A stretch of 64,000 bases of DNA, from NCBI RefSeq assembly GCF_009900745.1, contig NZ_WXVU01000001.1, forward strand, positions 744,001 to 808,000, given 5' to 3'. The first letter of the stretch is position 1, and every line of letters starts with the position of its first letter. This document shows positions 8,636 to 16,797 of this stretch, piece by piece. The translations under genes and the position numbers were made by a program. Under the pieces are notes generated by a model. The model was given only the letters and a program-made list of their open reading frames with translations, was not told the origin of the DNA and did not search any database. The stretch comes from Chryseobacterium sp. c4a. GTDB lineage: Bacteria > Bacteroidota > Bacteroidia > Flavobacteriales > Weeksellaceae.

Positions 8636-9358
8636 ATGAGTTTAAACAACTTATCAACTTATAAAAGCCATATTGAAAAATATGGCTTTTCAGTTATCAA
8701 TGACGTTTTCTCCGATGAAGAAGTTGACCAGATCATTAAGGTTTTGGATCATATAGACACTTCCAAAGACAACTTCAGGAAATCAGAAGACTTATTTGCT
8801 ATAAGACAGTTTTTAAAAGAAATTCCGGATGTTAAAGACCTCATCTTTAATGATAATGTTAAAAAGATCATCAAGGAAATTTTTGGTGACCGATATTTTG
8901 TAGTAAAGAGTATCTATTTTGATAAACCTGAAACTTCTAATTGGTATGTTGCTTATCATCAGGATTTGACGATTTCTGTGGATAAAAAACTGGAATTATC
9001 TGGTTTTGGCCCTTGGACAACTAAACAAAATCAATTTGCTGTACAACCGCCATTGAACATCCTGGAAAACATCTATACGATCAGAATTCATCTTGATGAG
9101 ACCGATGAAAATAACGGAGCTTTAAAAGTGGTTCCGAAATCTCATGCTAAAGGAATTTACAGACCGGAAACAATAGACTGGAATGTAGAAACTGAAGCTA
9201 TCTGTAAAGTAGAAAGAGGTGGTGTAATGCTTATGAAACCCCTTATACTGCATGGCTCAAACAGAACTACCAATGGAAAGAAAAGAAGAGTTATTCATAT
9301 AGAATTTTCTGATAGAGAACTTCCGGAAGTCCTTCAATGGGCAGAAAGAATGAATTGA
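8636..9358 (+). CDS. Phytanoyl-CoA dioxygenase (PhyH) family protein
   Basis: A 240-residue Fe(II)/2-oxoglutarate-dependent oxygenase. The metal-binding triad is visible as H108-x-D110 (YHQDLTISV) and H206 (LILHGSNR), with the cosubstrate-binding arginine in the KKRRVIHIEF segment. Members hydroxylate diverse small molecules, including amino acids, lipids and natural products. The start codon lies 3 bases after the symporter stop codon, so the two genes form an operon. The enzyme may act on a compound taken up by the symporter, which is inference. A strong terminator follows. Confidence 0.87.
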   Translation: MSLNNLSTYKSHIEKYGFSVINDVFSDEEVDQIIKVLDHIDTSKDNFRKSEDLFAIRQFLKEIPDVKDLIFNDNVKKIIKEIFGDRYFVVKSIYFDKPETSNWYVAYHQDLTISVDKKLELSGFGPWTTKQNQFAVQPPLNILENIYTIRIHLDETDENNGALKVVPKSHAKGIYRPETIDWNVETEAICKVERGGVMLMKPLILHGSNRTTNGKKRRVIHIEFSDRELPEVLQWAERMN

Positions 9359-9360
9359 TA

Positions 9361-9401
9361 AAATACAAAGCCCTTCAAAAAGTTTGAAGGGCTTTGTATT
9401 T
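9361..9401. terminator. Strong hairpin terminator
   Basis: An 18-bp perfect stem (arms 9361-9378 and 9384-9401, core AAGCCCTTCAA) with a 5-base loop follows the PhyH stop codon. Its A- and T-rich ends make it usable from both sides; the convergent gene ends at 9440. Confidence 0.85.
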
Positions 9402-9439
9402 ATAGTGAACGATCTTGAATGAACCTTCATCTATTCCTA

Positions 9440-10276
9440 CTATTTTGCTGAAATTTCATCAACAAAGATATACGTTTCACCACCTGTTTTCTGACGCGAT
9501 CCGGGAAGTTTTCCAAAATAATAAGCTTTCACTTTAAGGTATCTTGCTTCAGTAGGAAGAATTTCTGTGGTAAAATCTTTGGTTTGTACTTTTTCATCTT
9601 TAGGATCAATATCATTTTCGATGGTATCCAGAAGAATAAAATCTTTAGCATTCATGGAGGCATAGTATTCTACTTTTTTGGGGATCAGAATTCGTGCTTT
9701 ATTGTCCTGAAGGTAAGTAGAAGAAATCTTGGTGATTTGTTGAGGCGACTGAAAATCAATGACAGCTTCAAAATTTTGTCCCAAATATCCCTGCCAGTTT
9801 CCGTTTTTCCAATCTATATCTCCTCTTATTCCGTCAATTAATGCGAATTTTCCTGTGGCTGTATATTGAGGATCAATTTTTGAAAGGGTAGTAACTTCCC
9901 AATAATTAGGTCTTTTATTGAAGTTGGCTGTGGCTATTGGACTTTTTTCCCTTTTTCTTTCTGCATACGCCTGAACTTGTGTTGTTCTGCTGATAACAAA
10001 TGGCTTTTTATAAGCTATAAACTTCTTTTTTTTGTTGATATCACGGGCATCCATGGTCATATAGTAGATTTTATCTCCAATAGCTTGTGGAGTGATCTCA
10101 ACTTTGGTAGAAAAATCAAAGATTCTGTCTGCTTTAATGATTGGAGAAGCAATACCTTCTTGAAAAGCAGCGGGATGATCATTGACATCAATCACAGGAT
10201 TAGTATGTTGAGAAGAATTTTGTGCATTCATAATCTGGGTCATCAATAAAGACAATGCAAGCAGCCCTTTTTTCAT
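9440..10276 (-). CDS. Secreted protein with chitobiase-C-like and discoidin (F5/8 C) domains
   Basis: A 278-residue exported protein (signal peptide MKKGLLALSLLMTQIMNAQ). Residues about 55-125 resemble the Fn3-like chitobiase/beta-hexosaminidase C-terminal domain. Residues about 140-278 resemble a F5/8 type C carbohydrate-binding module (LIDGIRGDIDWKNGNWQGY, later ARYLKVKAYYFG). In Bacteroidetes this pair usually forms the tail of GH20 hexosaminidases, but here no catalytic domain is present and the protein has its own signal peptide. It may be a free-standing carbohydrate-binding protein, or a remnant that gained a start. No SusC/D or glycosidase genes are adjacent. Confidence 0.7.
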   Translation of the reverse strand: MKKGLLALSLLMTQIMNAQNSSQHTNPVIDVNDHPAAFQEGIASPIIKADRIFDFSTKVEITPQAIGDKIYYMTMDARDINKKKKFIAYKKPFVISRTTQVQAYAERKREKSPIATANFNKRPNYWEVTTLSKIDPQYTATGKFALIDGIRGDIDWKNGNWQGYLGQNFEAVIDFQSPQQITKISSTYLQDNKARILIPKKVEYYASMNAKDFILLDTIENDIDPKDEKVQTKDFTTEILPTEARYLKVKAYYFGKLPGSRQKTGGETYIFVDEISAK

Positions 10277-10344
10277 GTTCTGATATTATGAAGGGATATA
10301 AATCAAGTACAATACCAAAGGTGAGAAAAGAGAATGGGAAATTG

Positions 10345-10612
10345 TGAAAAAGTGGGTTGGAAGCTGGGAGGGGGAAGTTGGGAGTACTGTTAGTTGAGGA
10401 ATAACTTTCAGTTTATTAATGGTAATTAATTGTTAAGTTTTGAAGAGAGTGGGAGGGAAGAGGGAGGTTGGGAGTGCTTTTAGCCGATGAATAACTTTCA
10501 GTTTATTGTGGGTAATTAATCCACAAGTTTAGAGATTCTGTTAAGGAAATATCAGTTATAATCAGACTTCAATAACTTCCCTCTTCCAGCTCCCAGCCTC
10601 CTTTCCTCTTAA
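10345..10612. repeat. GA-arm intergenic element with internal 90-bp direct repeat
   Basis: This covers most of the 393-bp gap before the next receptor gene. A purine-rich arm rich in GGAAG/GGGAG (about 10355-10385) is repeated with a 90-bp period: GTTGGGAGT occurs at 10377 and 10467, and ATAACTTTCAGTTTATT at 10401 and 10491. The element closes with the complementary pyrimidine arm CTTCCCTCTTCCAGCTCCCA near 10577. Similar arms occur at 24340-24480, 55826-55973 and 56991-57302. Confidence 0.7.
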
Positions 10613-10669
10613 TATGTAATAAAACTCAATCTCAGATTGTCTTATATAAAACTATGATTATCAAATTAT

Positions 10670-13012
10670 ATGAAGAAGATATTACTTTCAGCGGTTATTT
10701 TATTACCTGCAGCTCTTTTTTCTCAAACCATTACAGGGAAGATTACACAAACGGGAAAAGCGGTTTCTTATGTTGAAATTATGGCAGTGAAGGATCAGAA
10801 AAAGCAGACTGCTATTTCTGATGAAAAAGGAAATTATTCACTGAAACTTTCTGAGAAAGGGAATTATAATATTAAACTGATACAGGACGGAACTGAAGTT
10901 TCTGTTATGGACATTGCTATACAAGGTGATGTAAAACAGGATTTTTTTATTGAAGAGAAAAAAGAAAAACAAATTGAAGGGGTAACACTCACTGCCAGAA
11001 AAAAATTGATTGAAAGAAAGGCTGACAGATTGGTTTTTAATGTTGCAAATTCTGTGGCCTCTCAGGGAATGGATGGCGCAGATGCACTATCTACAACACC
11101 ATTAGTAAAGATTGATGAAAATACCGGAGTGTCCATTGTTGGAAAAAGCGGAGTATCCGTTATGATTAATGACAGAATTCTCAACCTTTCTTCAACCGAA
11201 CTTATTACTTATCTTAAAAGTTTAAGGTCAGAAAATATAGAAAAGATTGAAGTAATTACTGCTCCTCCGGCCAAATATGAAGCCCAGGGAAACAGTGGTC
11301 TTATCAATATTGTTCTGAAGAAAAATCAAAATTTGGGATGGAGCGGAAGTCTTACAACAAGTTTTCAGCAACAGACTTATCCTGGTTTTTCAAACAGTAC
11401 AACGATCAATTATCAGAATGAAAAATTACGCTCCTCATTAAAGTTGAGACAAAGCAAATACCAAAAACATTCTTTTGAAAACTACAGAATAACGGGAATA
11501 GAAGGACTTAAAAGCCATGATGACAGGAAAGATTTTGGAGATGGACTTGGAGCTAATTTGAGTGTTGATTATCAACTCAATGAAAAATCAAATGTAGGCT
11601 TTATTTATGATTATGGATTTGGACATTCCAATATGGATATTGAGAATACTTCGGATTACTTTCAGAATGATCAGTATACCAATACGCTTTCTACTTACGC
11701 TGAACATAGGGGGAAATCTGCGCAACATACAATAAGTGCTTACTATGACTTTAAGTTTGGAAAGCAGGATAATAAATTGAGCATTACAGGAAATTATTTT
11801 TCCAATCTACCTAAAACGACTATAGATTTTACAACGATAGAAAACTCCGGGAATGAATTTGTTGTGAGATCACCATCAGTAGTGGATTATAAAATTTATT
11901 CAGGTCAGGCAGATCTTACTTTGCCTTATGAATTTGCTAAAACAGAAGCTGGAATAAAATTTACCAATTTCGATAATAATTCAAGTATCTTTTACCAAAA
12001 CCTTGAGAGTGGTAGGTATGTAACGGATGTTTCGAAGAGTAATGAATTTAAGTACAATGAGAAAAATTATGCTGCTTATTTCAGTCTTGAGAAATCATTC
12101 AATGAAAAATGGTCGGCAAAAGTGGGTCTTCGCTATGAGTATTCTACGGTGAATGGAAACTCTCTTACTTCCGGACAGCAGTCAGAAAATTCTTATGGTA
12201 AGTTTTTCCCGACCGCTTATGTGAGTTATAAGAGTGATGAGAATAATACATTCAGTCTTAATTATTCTAAAAGGATCAACAGACCGGGATTCCGTGCGAT
12301 TAATCCGTATCGCTGGTATATCAATGTAAACTCATACTTTACAGGAAATCCTTTTTTACAGCCTTCCATTAATCATAATTTTGAATTTTCTCATGTCTAT
12401 AAAGGGAAATTGTCAACTACGCTTTATTTTCAGAGAACATTGGATGGCTTTGGTCAATTGGCTAGTCTGTCCGGAGAAAGCAGAACAAGTACCTTTTTCA
12501 ATTATTATCATCAAAACAGTATAGGTGCGACCATCAACTATTCAGATACTTTTTTCAAACGTTGGGAAGCCAATTACTCGGCAGATTTATCGTATACCAA
12601 TATGGGCGTTTTTACTACTGACGCTTCTTCTAAAAAAGGATATGGTTATGATTTTGATATTCAGAATAATATATCACTCAATAACAAAAAAACGGTTCAA
12701 CTTATTGCCAACTATTGGTTTAGGCTGCCTTCGAATTACGGAAATATACGATGGGAATTTATAGGGAATTTTACAGCTGGGTTAAAGATGAATCTGATGG
12801 ATAAAAACTTACAGGTTAATGTCATTGTTTCAGATATTTTCAAACAATCAAGAAGTAAAGGAGAAATATTTTATACCACCGGGTCTCATTATTTCAACAA
12901 CTATTATGATGCAAGAAGGCTTACTGTATCGGCAACTTATACATTCGGAAATAAGAAGGTAAAAGGAGCCAACCGTAATGTCAATTTTGATGAAAAGAAC
13001 AGAGCGAATTGA
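10670..13012 (+). CDS. Outer-membrane beta-barrel receptor (TonB-dependent-like, OMP_b-brl_3)
   Basis: A 780-residue outer-membrane protein with a signal peptide (MKKILLSAVILLPAALFSQ). The N-terminal carboxypeptidase-regulatory-like domain spans about 20-95 (KGNYSLKLSEKGNYNIKL). A plug-like domain follows, ending in the typical SGLINIVLKKN segment, and then a beta-barrel with alternating aromatic residues. It clearly resembles the receptor at 40415-42763 across the N-terminal domain and plug (both share the KG/ENGNY and NSV-LS patterns), so they are paralogues. No ligand-specific partner is adjacent. It stands alone behind a repeat-filled gap. Confidence 0.86.
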   Translation: MKKILLSAVILLPAALFSQTITGKITQTGKAVSYVEIMAVKDQKKQTAISDEKGNYSLKLSEKGNYNIKLIQDGTEVSVMDIAIQGDVKQDFFIEEKKEKQIEGVTLTARKKLIERKADRLVFNVANSVASQGMDGADALSTTPLVKIDENTGVSIVGKSGVSVMINDRILNLSSTELITYLKSLRSENIEKIEVITAPPAKYEAQGNSGLINIVLKKNQNLGWSGSLTTSFQQQTYPGFSNSTTINYQNEKLRSSLKLRQSKYQKHSFENYRITGIEGLKSHDDRKDFGDGLGANLSVDYQLNEKSNVGFIYDYGFGHSNMDIENTSDYFQNDQYTNTLSTYAEHRGKSAQHTISAYYDFKFGKQDNKLSITGNYFSNLPKTTIDFTTIENSGNEFVVRSPSVVDYKIYSGQADLTLPYEFAKTEAGIKFTNFDNNSSIFYQNLESGRYVTDVSKSNEFKYNEKNYAAYFSLEKSFNEKWSAKVGLRYEYSTVNGNSLTSGQQSENSYGKFFPTAYVSYKSDENNTFSLNYSKRINRPGFRAINPYRWYINVNSYFTGNPFLQPSINHNFEFSHVYKGKLSTTLYFQRTLDGFGQLASLSGESRTSTFFNYYHQNSIGATINYSDTFFKRWEANYSADLSYTNMGVFTTDASSKKGYGYDFDIQNNISLNNKKTVQLIANYWFRLPSNYGNIRWEFIGNFTAGLKMNLMDKNLQVNVIVSDIFKQSRSKGEIFYTTGSHYFNNYYDARRLTVSATYTFGNKKVKGANRNVNFDEKNRAN

Positions 13013-13142
13013 TGCTGGAAGCTATGATTAATTGTAAATACTTAATAAGATTAATCAGAGGAAGGGTATTATGATGATTGTATTATTAAATTTAACGAAA
13101 AGATCTTATAATATAGCTGTAATATTTTGAGGAAGCAAAGCT

Positions 13143-13260
13143 GGAATCAATTTCATTGATTCTTTTGAAGCGGACGCATAGTACAGCTTAATCGGCGACT
13201 TTGTCACTGTCTTAGCTCCCTTAAAATAATACATAATCTAAATGAAATCTTTGCGTTTTA
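13143..13260. repeat. Dispersed repeat, GGAATCAATTTCATT family (copy 1, degraded)
   Basis: The stretch aligns with the reverse complement of 58210-58323. Shared blocks in order are GGAATCAATTTCATT, ATTCTTT, GCATA, the AGCTT block, GAC..GTC, TCTTAGCT and AAAATAA, then an ATCTTT end. Copy 1 carries several changes relative to the other. It fills much of the 346-bp gap between the receptor and the next gene; a short GGCTGGAAG/CTTCCAGC inverted repeat lies at 13314-13350. Confidence 0.65.
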
Positions 13261-13358
13261 AAAATATAATGTAGGTTTATGTAAACGTTTTTATAATCAT
13301 TTAGTTAATTGAAAGGCTGGAAGTAACCTCAAGCCTCCGCCTTCCAGCTTCTTTATCT

Positions 13359-13814
13359 CTACACCTCACCTTCAAACAGGTCATTAAGATATTCTTCCTT
13401 ATGGTTTTCCAGTCTTGCGGTTCCCAGGTATTTTTTCCATGCCTGAGACTCATGATAAACGATGCCCATTTCCCAAACGCAGTACGTTGGAAGATGGGTT
13501 TTATTTCTATCCCAGATCTCGAATTTTCCGGTTCCATCGTAATAGACACTTTCCCATAATTCATTCTCACTTCGCCAGGTACAGACTAGAAGAAGGTAAT
13601 TTTCACCACATCGGTGCATAATGACAAACCCAAGATCTTCAATATCCTGAAAGTTTTCACTGGCATTTTCAATACACATTTTAGCATTTTGAATATCCTG
13701 TGCAGAAACATCTACAGGATTTTTAGCCAGATTATACCATTTGAATCTGGTTTTTCCTACAACGAATATTTCTTTGGGTAATGCATATTTAGACGGATAA
13801 GCAGTCGTTTCCAT
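13359..13814 (-). CDS. Uncharacterised protein, 151 aa
   Basis: I do not recognise this family. I start it at the ATG at 13814 (METTAYPSKYALPK) because the longer frame begins with an unlikely hydrophobic run. The protein is soluble, rich in Trp and acidic residues, and lacks signal peptide or membrane segments. Notable segments are KTRFKWYNLAKNPV, IMHRCGENYLLLVCTWRSENELWESVYY and the C-terminal EYLNDLFEGEV. It is divergent from the Mrp gene with a 150-bp gap, and its downstream side faces a repeat region. It reads as an intact gene with codon use like its neighbours. Confidence 0.65.
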   Translation of the reverse strand: METTAYPSKYALPKEIFVVGKTRFKWYNLAKNPVDVSAQDIQNAKMCIENASENFQDIEDLGFVIMHRCGENYLLLVCTWRSENELWESVYYDGTGKFEIWDRNKTHLPTYCVWEMGIVYHESQAWKKYLGTARLENHKEEYLNDLFEGEV

Positions 13815-13911
13815 AGATTTTATTTTAATGACGGGTGATTCTTCATGATGAAAAAACAGGATAAACAAAATTTTTAACGATCTGATTTATCACCTGATAT
13901 TATAGATTTTA

Positions 13912-13946
13912 TTGATTCTAAATTACCGAAAAAAAACGTAAATTTG
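13912..13946 (+). promoter_or_regulatory. Flavobacterial-type promoter before the Mrp gene
   Basis: TTG at 13912-13914 and TAAATTTG at 13939-13946 match the -33/-7 consensus, though the 24-base spacer is slightly long. The -7 element ends 18 bases before the start codon. Confidence 0.5.
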
Positions 13947-13964
13947 TAAACAATTTATATTTAT

Positions 13965-15071
13965 ATGTTGACGAAAGAAAAGGTTCAGGAATTCCTTAAA
14001 GAAATAGAAGTAGATGACTTGGTGAATAATCTTCAGATTATGGGTAATGATGTTTATATTGACATGACGGCTCATTCACCGGCAATGCACGAAAAGAAAA
14101 AGCTGGAAGCTGCCATGAAGCAGGCTTTTGCTAGTGAGTTTGGAGAAGACGTTCATTTAAAACTTAAAATCGTATCTCCGGAACCTAGTGAAATTCAGCA
14201 GAGTCAGATTAAAGGAAAACAAATTCCAGGAATTCAAAATATTATTGCTATTGCTTCAGGTAAAGGAGGAGTAGGAAAGTCTACAGTTTCTGCAAATATG
14301 GCAGTAACTTTAGCTAAAATGGGTTTTAAAGTAGGATTATTGGATGCTGATATCTATGGACCTTCCGTTCCTACAATGTTTGATACAGAAGGTGCAAAGC
14401 CAATTTCTGTAGAAGTAAACGGAAAGAGTATGATGAAGCCTATTGAGAATTATGGCGTGAAAATGCTTTCAATAGGATATTTCTCCGGAGCTAATCAGGC
14501 GGTTGTATGGAGAGGGCCAATGGCTTCTAAAGCATTAAATCAAATGATCAGAGATGCTGCTTGGGGTGAATTGGATTTCTTATTAATTGACCTTCCTCCG
14601 GGAACAGGTGACATTCACTTATCAATCATCCAGGAAGTTCCTGTAACAGGAGCTGTAATCGTAAGTACACCTCAGCATGTGGCTTTAGCAGATGTAAGAA
14701 AAGGTATTGCGATGTTCCAGATGGAAAGTATCAATATTCCGGTTCTTGGATTAATCGAAAATATGGCGTATTTTACACCGGAAGAACTTCCTGAGAATAA
14801 ATATTATATCTTTGGAAACCAAGGAGCACAATATCTGGCAGAAGATCTAGGAATTCCGGTACTAGGAGAAATTCCTTTGATCCAAAGTATCAGAGAAGCA
14901 GGAGATGTAGGAAGACCAGCAGCGCTTCAGGAAGATTCTAAAATTGCAGAGATCTATACTGAAACAGCAAGAAAAATGGTAGAAAGCCTTGTAGAGAGAA
15001 ATAAAAACCTTCCTCCAACAGAGGCTGTGAAGATCTCCACAATGGCAGGATGCTCTCCAAAAGCAAAATAA
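13965..15071 (+). CDS. apbC: Mrp/ApbC-type P-loop ATPase, Fe-S cluster carrier
   Basis: A 368-residue cytoplasmic protein that loads or carries Fe-S clusters to client enzymes. Residues 1-70 form a MIP18 (DUF59) domain. The deviant Walker A motif GKGGVGKST lies at about 99-107, followed by DADIYGPSVPTMF and the DLPPGTGD motif. The C-terminal CxxC pair that binds the bridging cluster in enterobacterial ApbC is missing: the matching region reads ENMAYFTPEELPENKYYIF. The only late cysteine is in the tail AGCSPKAK. NfuA follows 49 bases downstream, which fits a Fe-S assembly operon. Confidence 0.9.
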   Translation: MLTKEKVQEFLKEIEVDDLVNNLQIMGNDVYIDMTAHSPAMHEKKKLEAAMKQAFASEFGEDVHLKLKIVSPEPSEIQQSQIKGKQIPGIQNIIAIASGKGGVGKSTVSANMAVTLAKMGFKVGLLDADIYGPSVPTMFDTEGAKPISVEVNGKSMMKPIENYGVKMLSIGYFSGANQAVVWRGPMASKALNQMIRDAAWGELDFLLIDLPPGTGDIHLSIIQEVPVTGAVIVSTPQHVALADVRKGIAMFQMESINIPVLGLIENMAYFTPEELPENKYYIFGNQGAQYLAEDLGIPVLGEIPLIQSIREAGDVGRPAALQEDSKIAEIYTETARKMVESLVERNKNLPPTEAVKISTMAGCSPKAK

Positions 15072-15120
15072 TAATAACTTTCAATCAAATTTGAAAAAAC
15101 CGAATTGAACTGAAAAAAAT

Positions 15121-15369
15121 ATGGAAACAAACATAACGCACGAAGATACAGTAACAAGAGTAATGGAAGCTCTAGAAAGCATCAGACCGTTTTTAAATAA
15201 AGACGGTGGTGATATTGAGCTTATTGACGTGAAGGATAATCAGGTTTTTGTAAAACTTCTGGGTAACTGTTCCGGATGCTCGTTGAATTTTTCAACCTTA
15301 AAATTAGGGGTGGAAAACACAATCAAACAACACGCACCGGAAATTGAAAAGGTAGTCAACGTAGAATAA
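15121..15369 (+). CDS. nfuA: NifU C-terminal-domain Fe-S scaffold protein
   Basis: An 82-residue cytoplasmic protein made only of the Nfu domain. The cluster-binding CxxC is C50-S-G-C53 within LLGNCSGCSLN, preceded by the DGGDIELIDV segment typical of the family. It transiently holds a 4Fe-4S cluster for transfer to targets. Lying 49 bases after the Mrp gene on the same strand and before a terminator, it is the second gene of a two-gene Fe-S operon. It lacks the degenerate A-type domain of E. coli NfuA, so the symbol is approximate. Confidence 0.9.
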   Translation: METNITHEDTVTRVMEALESIRPFLNKDGGDIELIDVKDNQVFVKLLGNCSGCSLNFSTLKLGVENTIKQHAPEIEKVVNVE

Positions 15370-15393
15370 TACTCTATCTGAGAAATTATAAAT

Positions 15394-15425
15394 AGACAGG
15401 CTTTTATATAAGGCCTGTCTTTTTT
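15394..15425 (+). terminator. Rho-independent terminator after nfuA
   Basis: AGACAGGC and GCCTGTCT form an 8-bp stem around an AT-rich loop, followed by a run of Ts. It ends the Mrp-NfuA operon and also faces the converging barstar gene. Confidence 0.85.
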
Positions 15426-15437
15426 GTTTTGATGAAA

Positions 15438-16151
15438 TTAGCTCAATATAACTCTCACTTTGCGTTCTTCAAAGATCTCAATAATTATGTCAAAATATTC
15501 TTTTAAGACTTTTTTACTTCTATTATGATTTTTCCAATTAATTTCAGCCATTGATTTAACTCCAAAACCTCCGTAGAAACAGTCTACTAATGCATTTAAA
15601 TTTCTGCCAAAATATCCTCCAGATCCATTAACTGTCTCTCCAATGGCACAATAGAATTCATTGATATTATCAAATAAATTTCCATCAAGTTCTATTTTTA
15701 CATTTGGATGATCTATTTCTGGGGTTTGAATGTGAAATGCAAAACCAAGCCAGCCCTGTAATTCTTTTTTATGAAATTTTTTCCATAAATTTTTTTCAAT
15801 GATTTCATTATTGATATACATTTTCAAAGCTTTCTGATAGCCAAAAGACTCATTCCAAACTATACCGTTTATTGTTAAATCATTTTCTTCACATCTTACA
15901 ATCCTGAAATTAGAAATGAATGTTCCATGCAAAATTTTTTGATTCGAATCTAATGAATAAATAAATCCATTATTCTCTTTATTTTTAATTGATTGTTTGA
16001 TTTCTTGTTTTGCTTTAGCAGTGTCACTAACATTAATCAATTTAATTTTGCGGTAAACGTATCTTGATTTTCTGCTTTCTAGAGAATCTACCTCATCTAT
16101 ATAGAAAATAATTTCTGGATTATTATCTGTGTCTAATGCAAATCCAAACAT
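15438..16151 (-). CDS. Barstar-domain protein (putative RNase inhibitor / immunity protein)
   Basis: A 237-residue cytoplasmic protein. The C-terminal part (about 150-237) reads as a barstar domain: INEFYCAIGETVNG, GYFGRNLNALVDCFYGG and a later SKKVLKEYFDIIIEIFE. Barstar proteins bind and block barnase-type ribonucleases. The N-terminal 150 residues form an extra region I do not recognise (begins MFGFALDTDNNPEIIFYID). No ribonuclease toxin, Rhs or polymorphic-toxin gene is adjacent, so it looks like an orphan immunity gene. The DUF3060 gene lies 34 bases upstream on the same strand and may share its transcript. Confidence 0.75.
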   Translation of the reverse strand: MFGFALDTDNNPEIIFYIDEVDSLESRKSRYVYRKIKLINVSDTAKAKQEIKQSIKNKENNGFIYSLDSNQKILHGTFISNFRIVRCEENDLTINGIVWNESFGYQKALKMYINNEIIEKNLWKKFHKKELQGWLGFAFHIQTPEIDHPNVKIELDGNLFDNINEFYCAIGETVNGSGGYFGRNLNALVDCFYGGFGVKSMAEINWKNHNRSKKVLKEYFDIIIEIFEERKVRVILS

Positions 16152-16185
16152 TATGGTTAATAGTTTTAAATAATAGTTATTATTT

Positions 16186-16575
16186 CTATTGTTTTACAAC
16201 CTTGTTCCCTACTCCAGTAAGGGAAGCATTAGGTTTGCCTGATTTTGTGCCGGAGGTTCTATAGTATACCGTATTATTTCCGCCTTCTATATTGACGTTG
16301 TCTACTTTATCAATATATACTTTGTTTCCGGTTCCCGAAACAGAGATTTTTCTTGCACTTCCTTTAATTGTTACGGTATTATCACCTCCAGAAATTTCTG
16401 CATTTCCCCCATTGAGAGTATAATTAAGTTTATGCCCAACACCGTCTACCTGTATTGTTTTACCATCAGTTTGTTCCACTCCTTTTGTAGATTCTGTTTT
16501 TTTGGATTGAGAAAATGCTGTACCTGTTCCCAGTAATAGAATCGCTAAAATAGCTCCTGTTTTAATACTTTTCAT
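16186..16575 (-). CDS. DUF3060 domain exported protein
   Basis: A 129-residue exported protein with signal peptide MKSIKTGAILAILLLGTGTAFS. The mature part is a short repetitive beta-structure of the DUF3060 type, with repeated Gly-Asn turns (GGDNTVTIKG, GTGNKVYIDK, GGNNTVYYRT). Such proteins are predicted to form a small beta-solenoid in the envelope; function is unknown. It precedes the barstar gene on the same strand. Confidence 0.75.
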   Translation of the reverse strand: MKSIKTGAILAILLLGTGTAFSQSKKTESTKGVEQTDGKTIQVDGVGHKLNYTLNGGNAEISGGDNTVTIKGSARKISVSGTGNKVYIDKVDNVNIEGGNNTVYYRTSGTKSGKPNASLTGVGNKVVKQ

Positions 16576-16752
16576 ATTGAATTTGGTTTTTTTGTTGGGA
16601 TAAATATAAGTACAAAATAATTTTCTTATAGTTAATCAAAAGTTAAATGATTACTTTTTTGAAGATGAAACGTGCCTATTTAAAAAGAATAGATAGAATG
16701 AATACGGCTTGTACTCTAAATTCAAATTAAGGGTTTGTCCTCATCATAAAAA

Positions 16753-16774
16753 AAGCCTCTAAAATTAGAGGCTT
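16753..16774 (-). terminator. Hairpin terminator for the choice-of-anchor gene
   Basis: AAGCCTCTA / TAGAGGCTT form a 9-bp stem just beyond the stop codon at 16798. Read on the minus strand it is followed by a run of Ts (the AAAAAAA run on the plus strand). Confidence 0.8.
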
Positions 16775-16797
16775 CAATCAAATCGTAAAAATGTAGA

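Noticed and set aside
13301..13570. 89-codon frame overlapping the 151-aa protein gene on the same strand
   Set aside because: It lies mostly within the 13359-13814 gene in a shifted frame and has no protein-like pattern.
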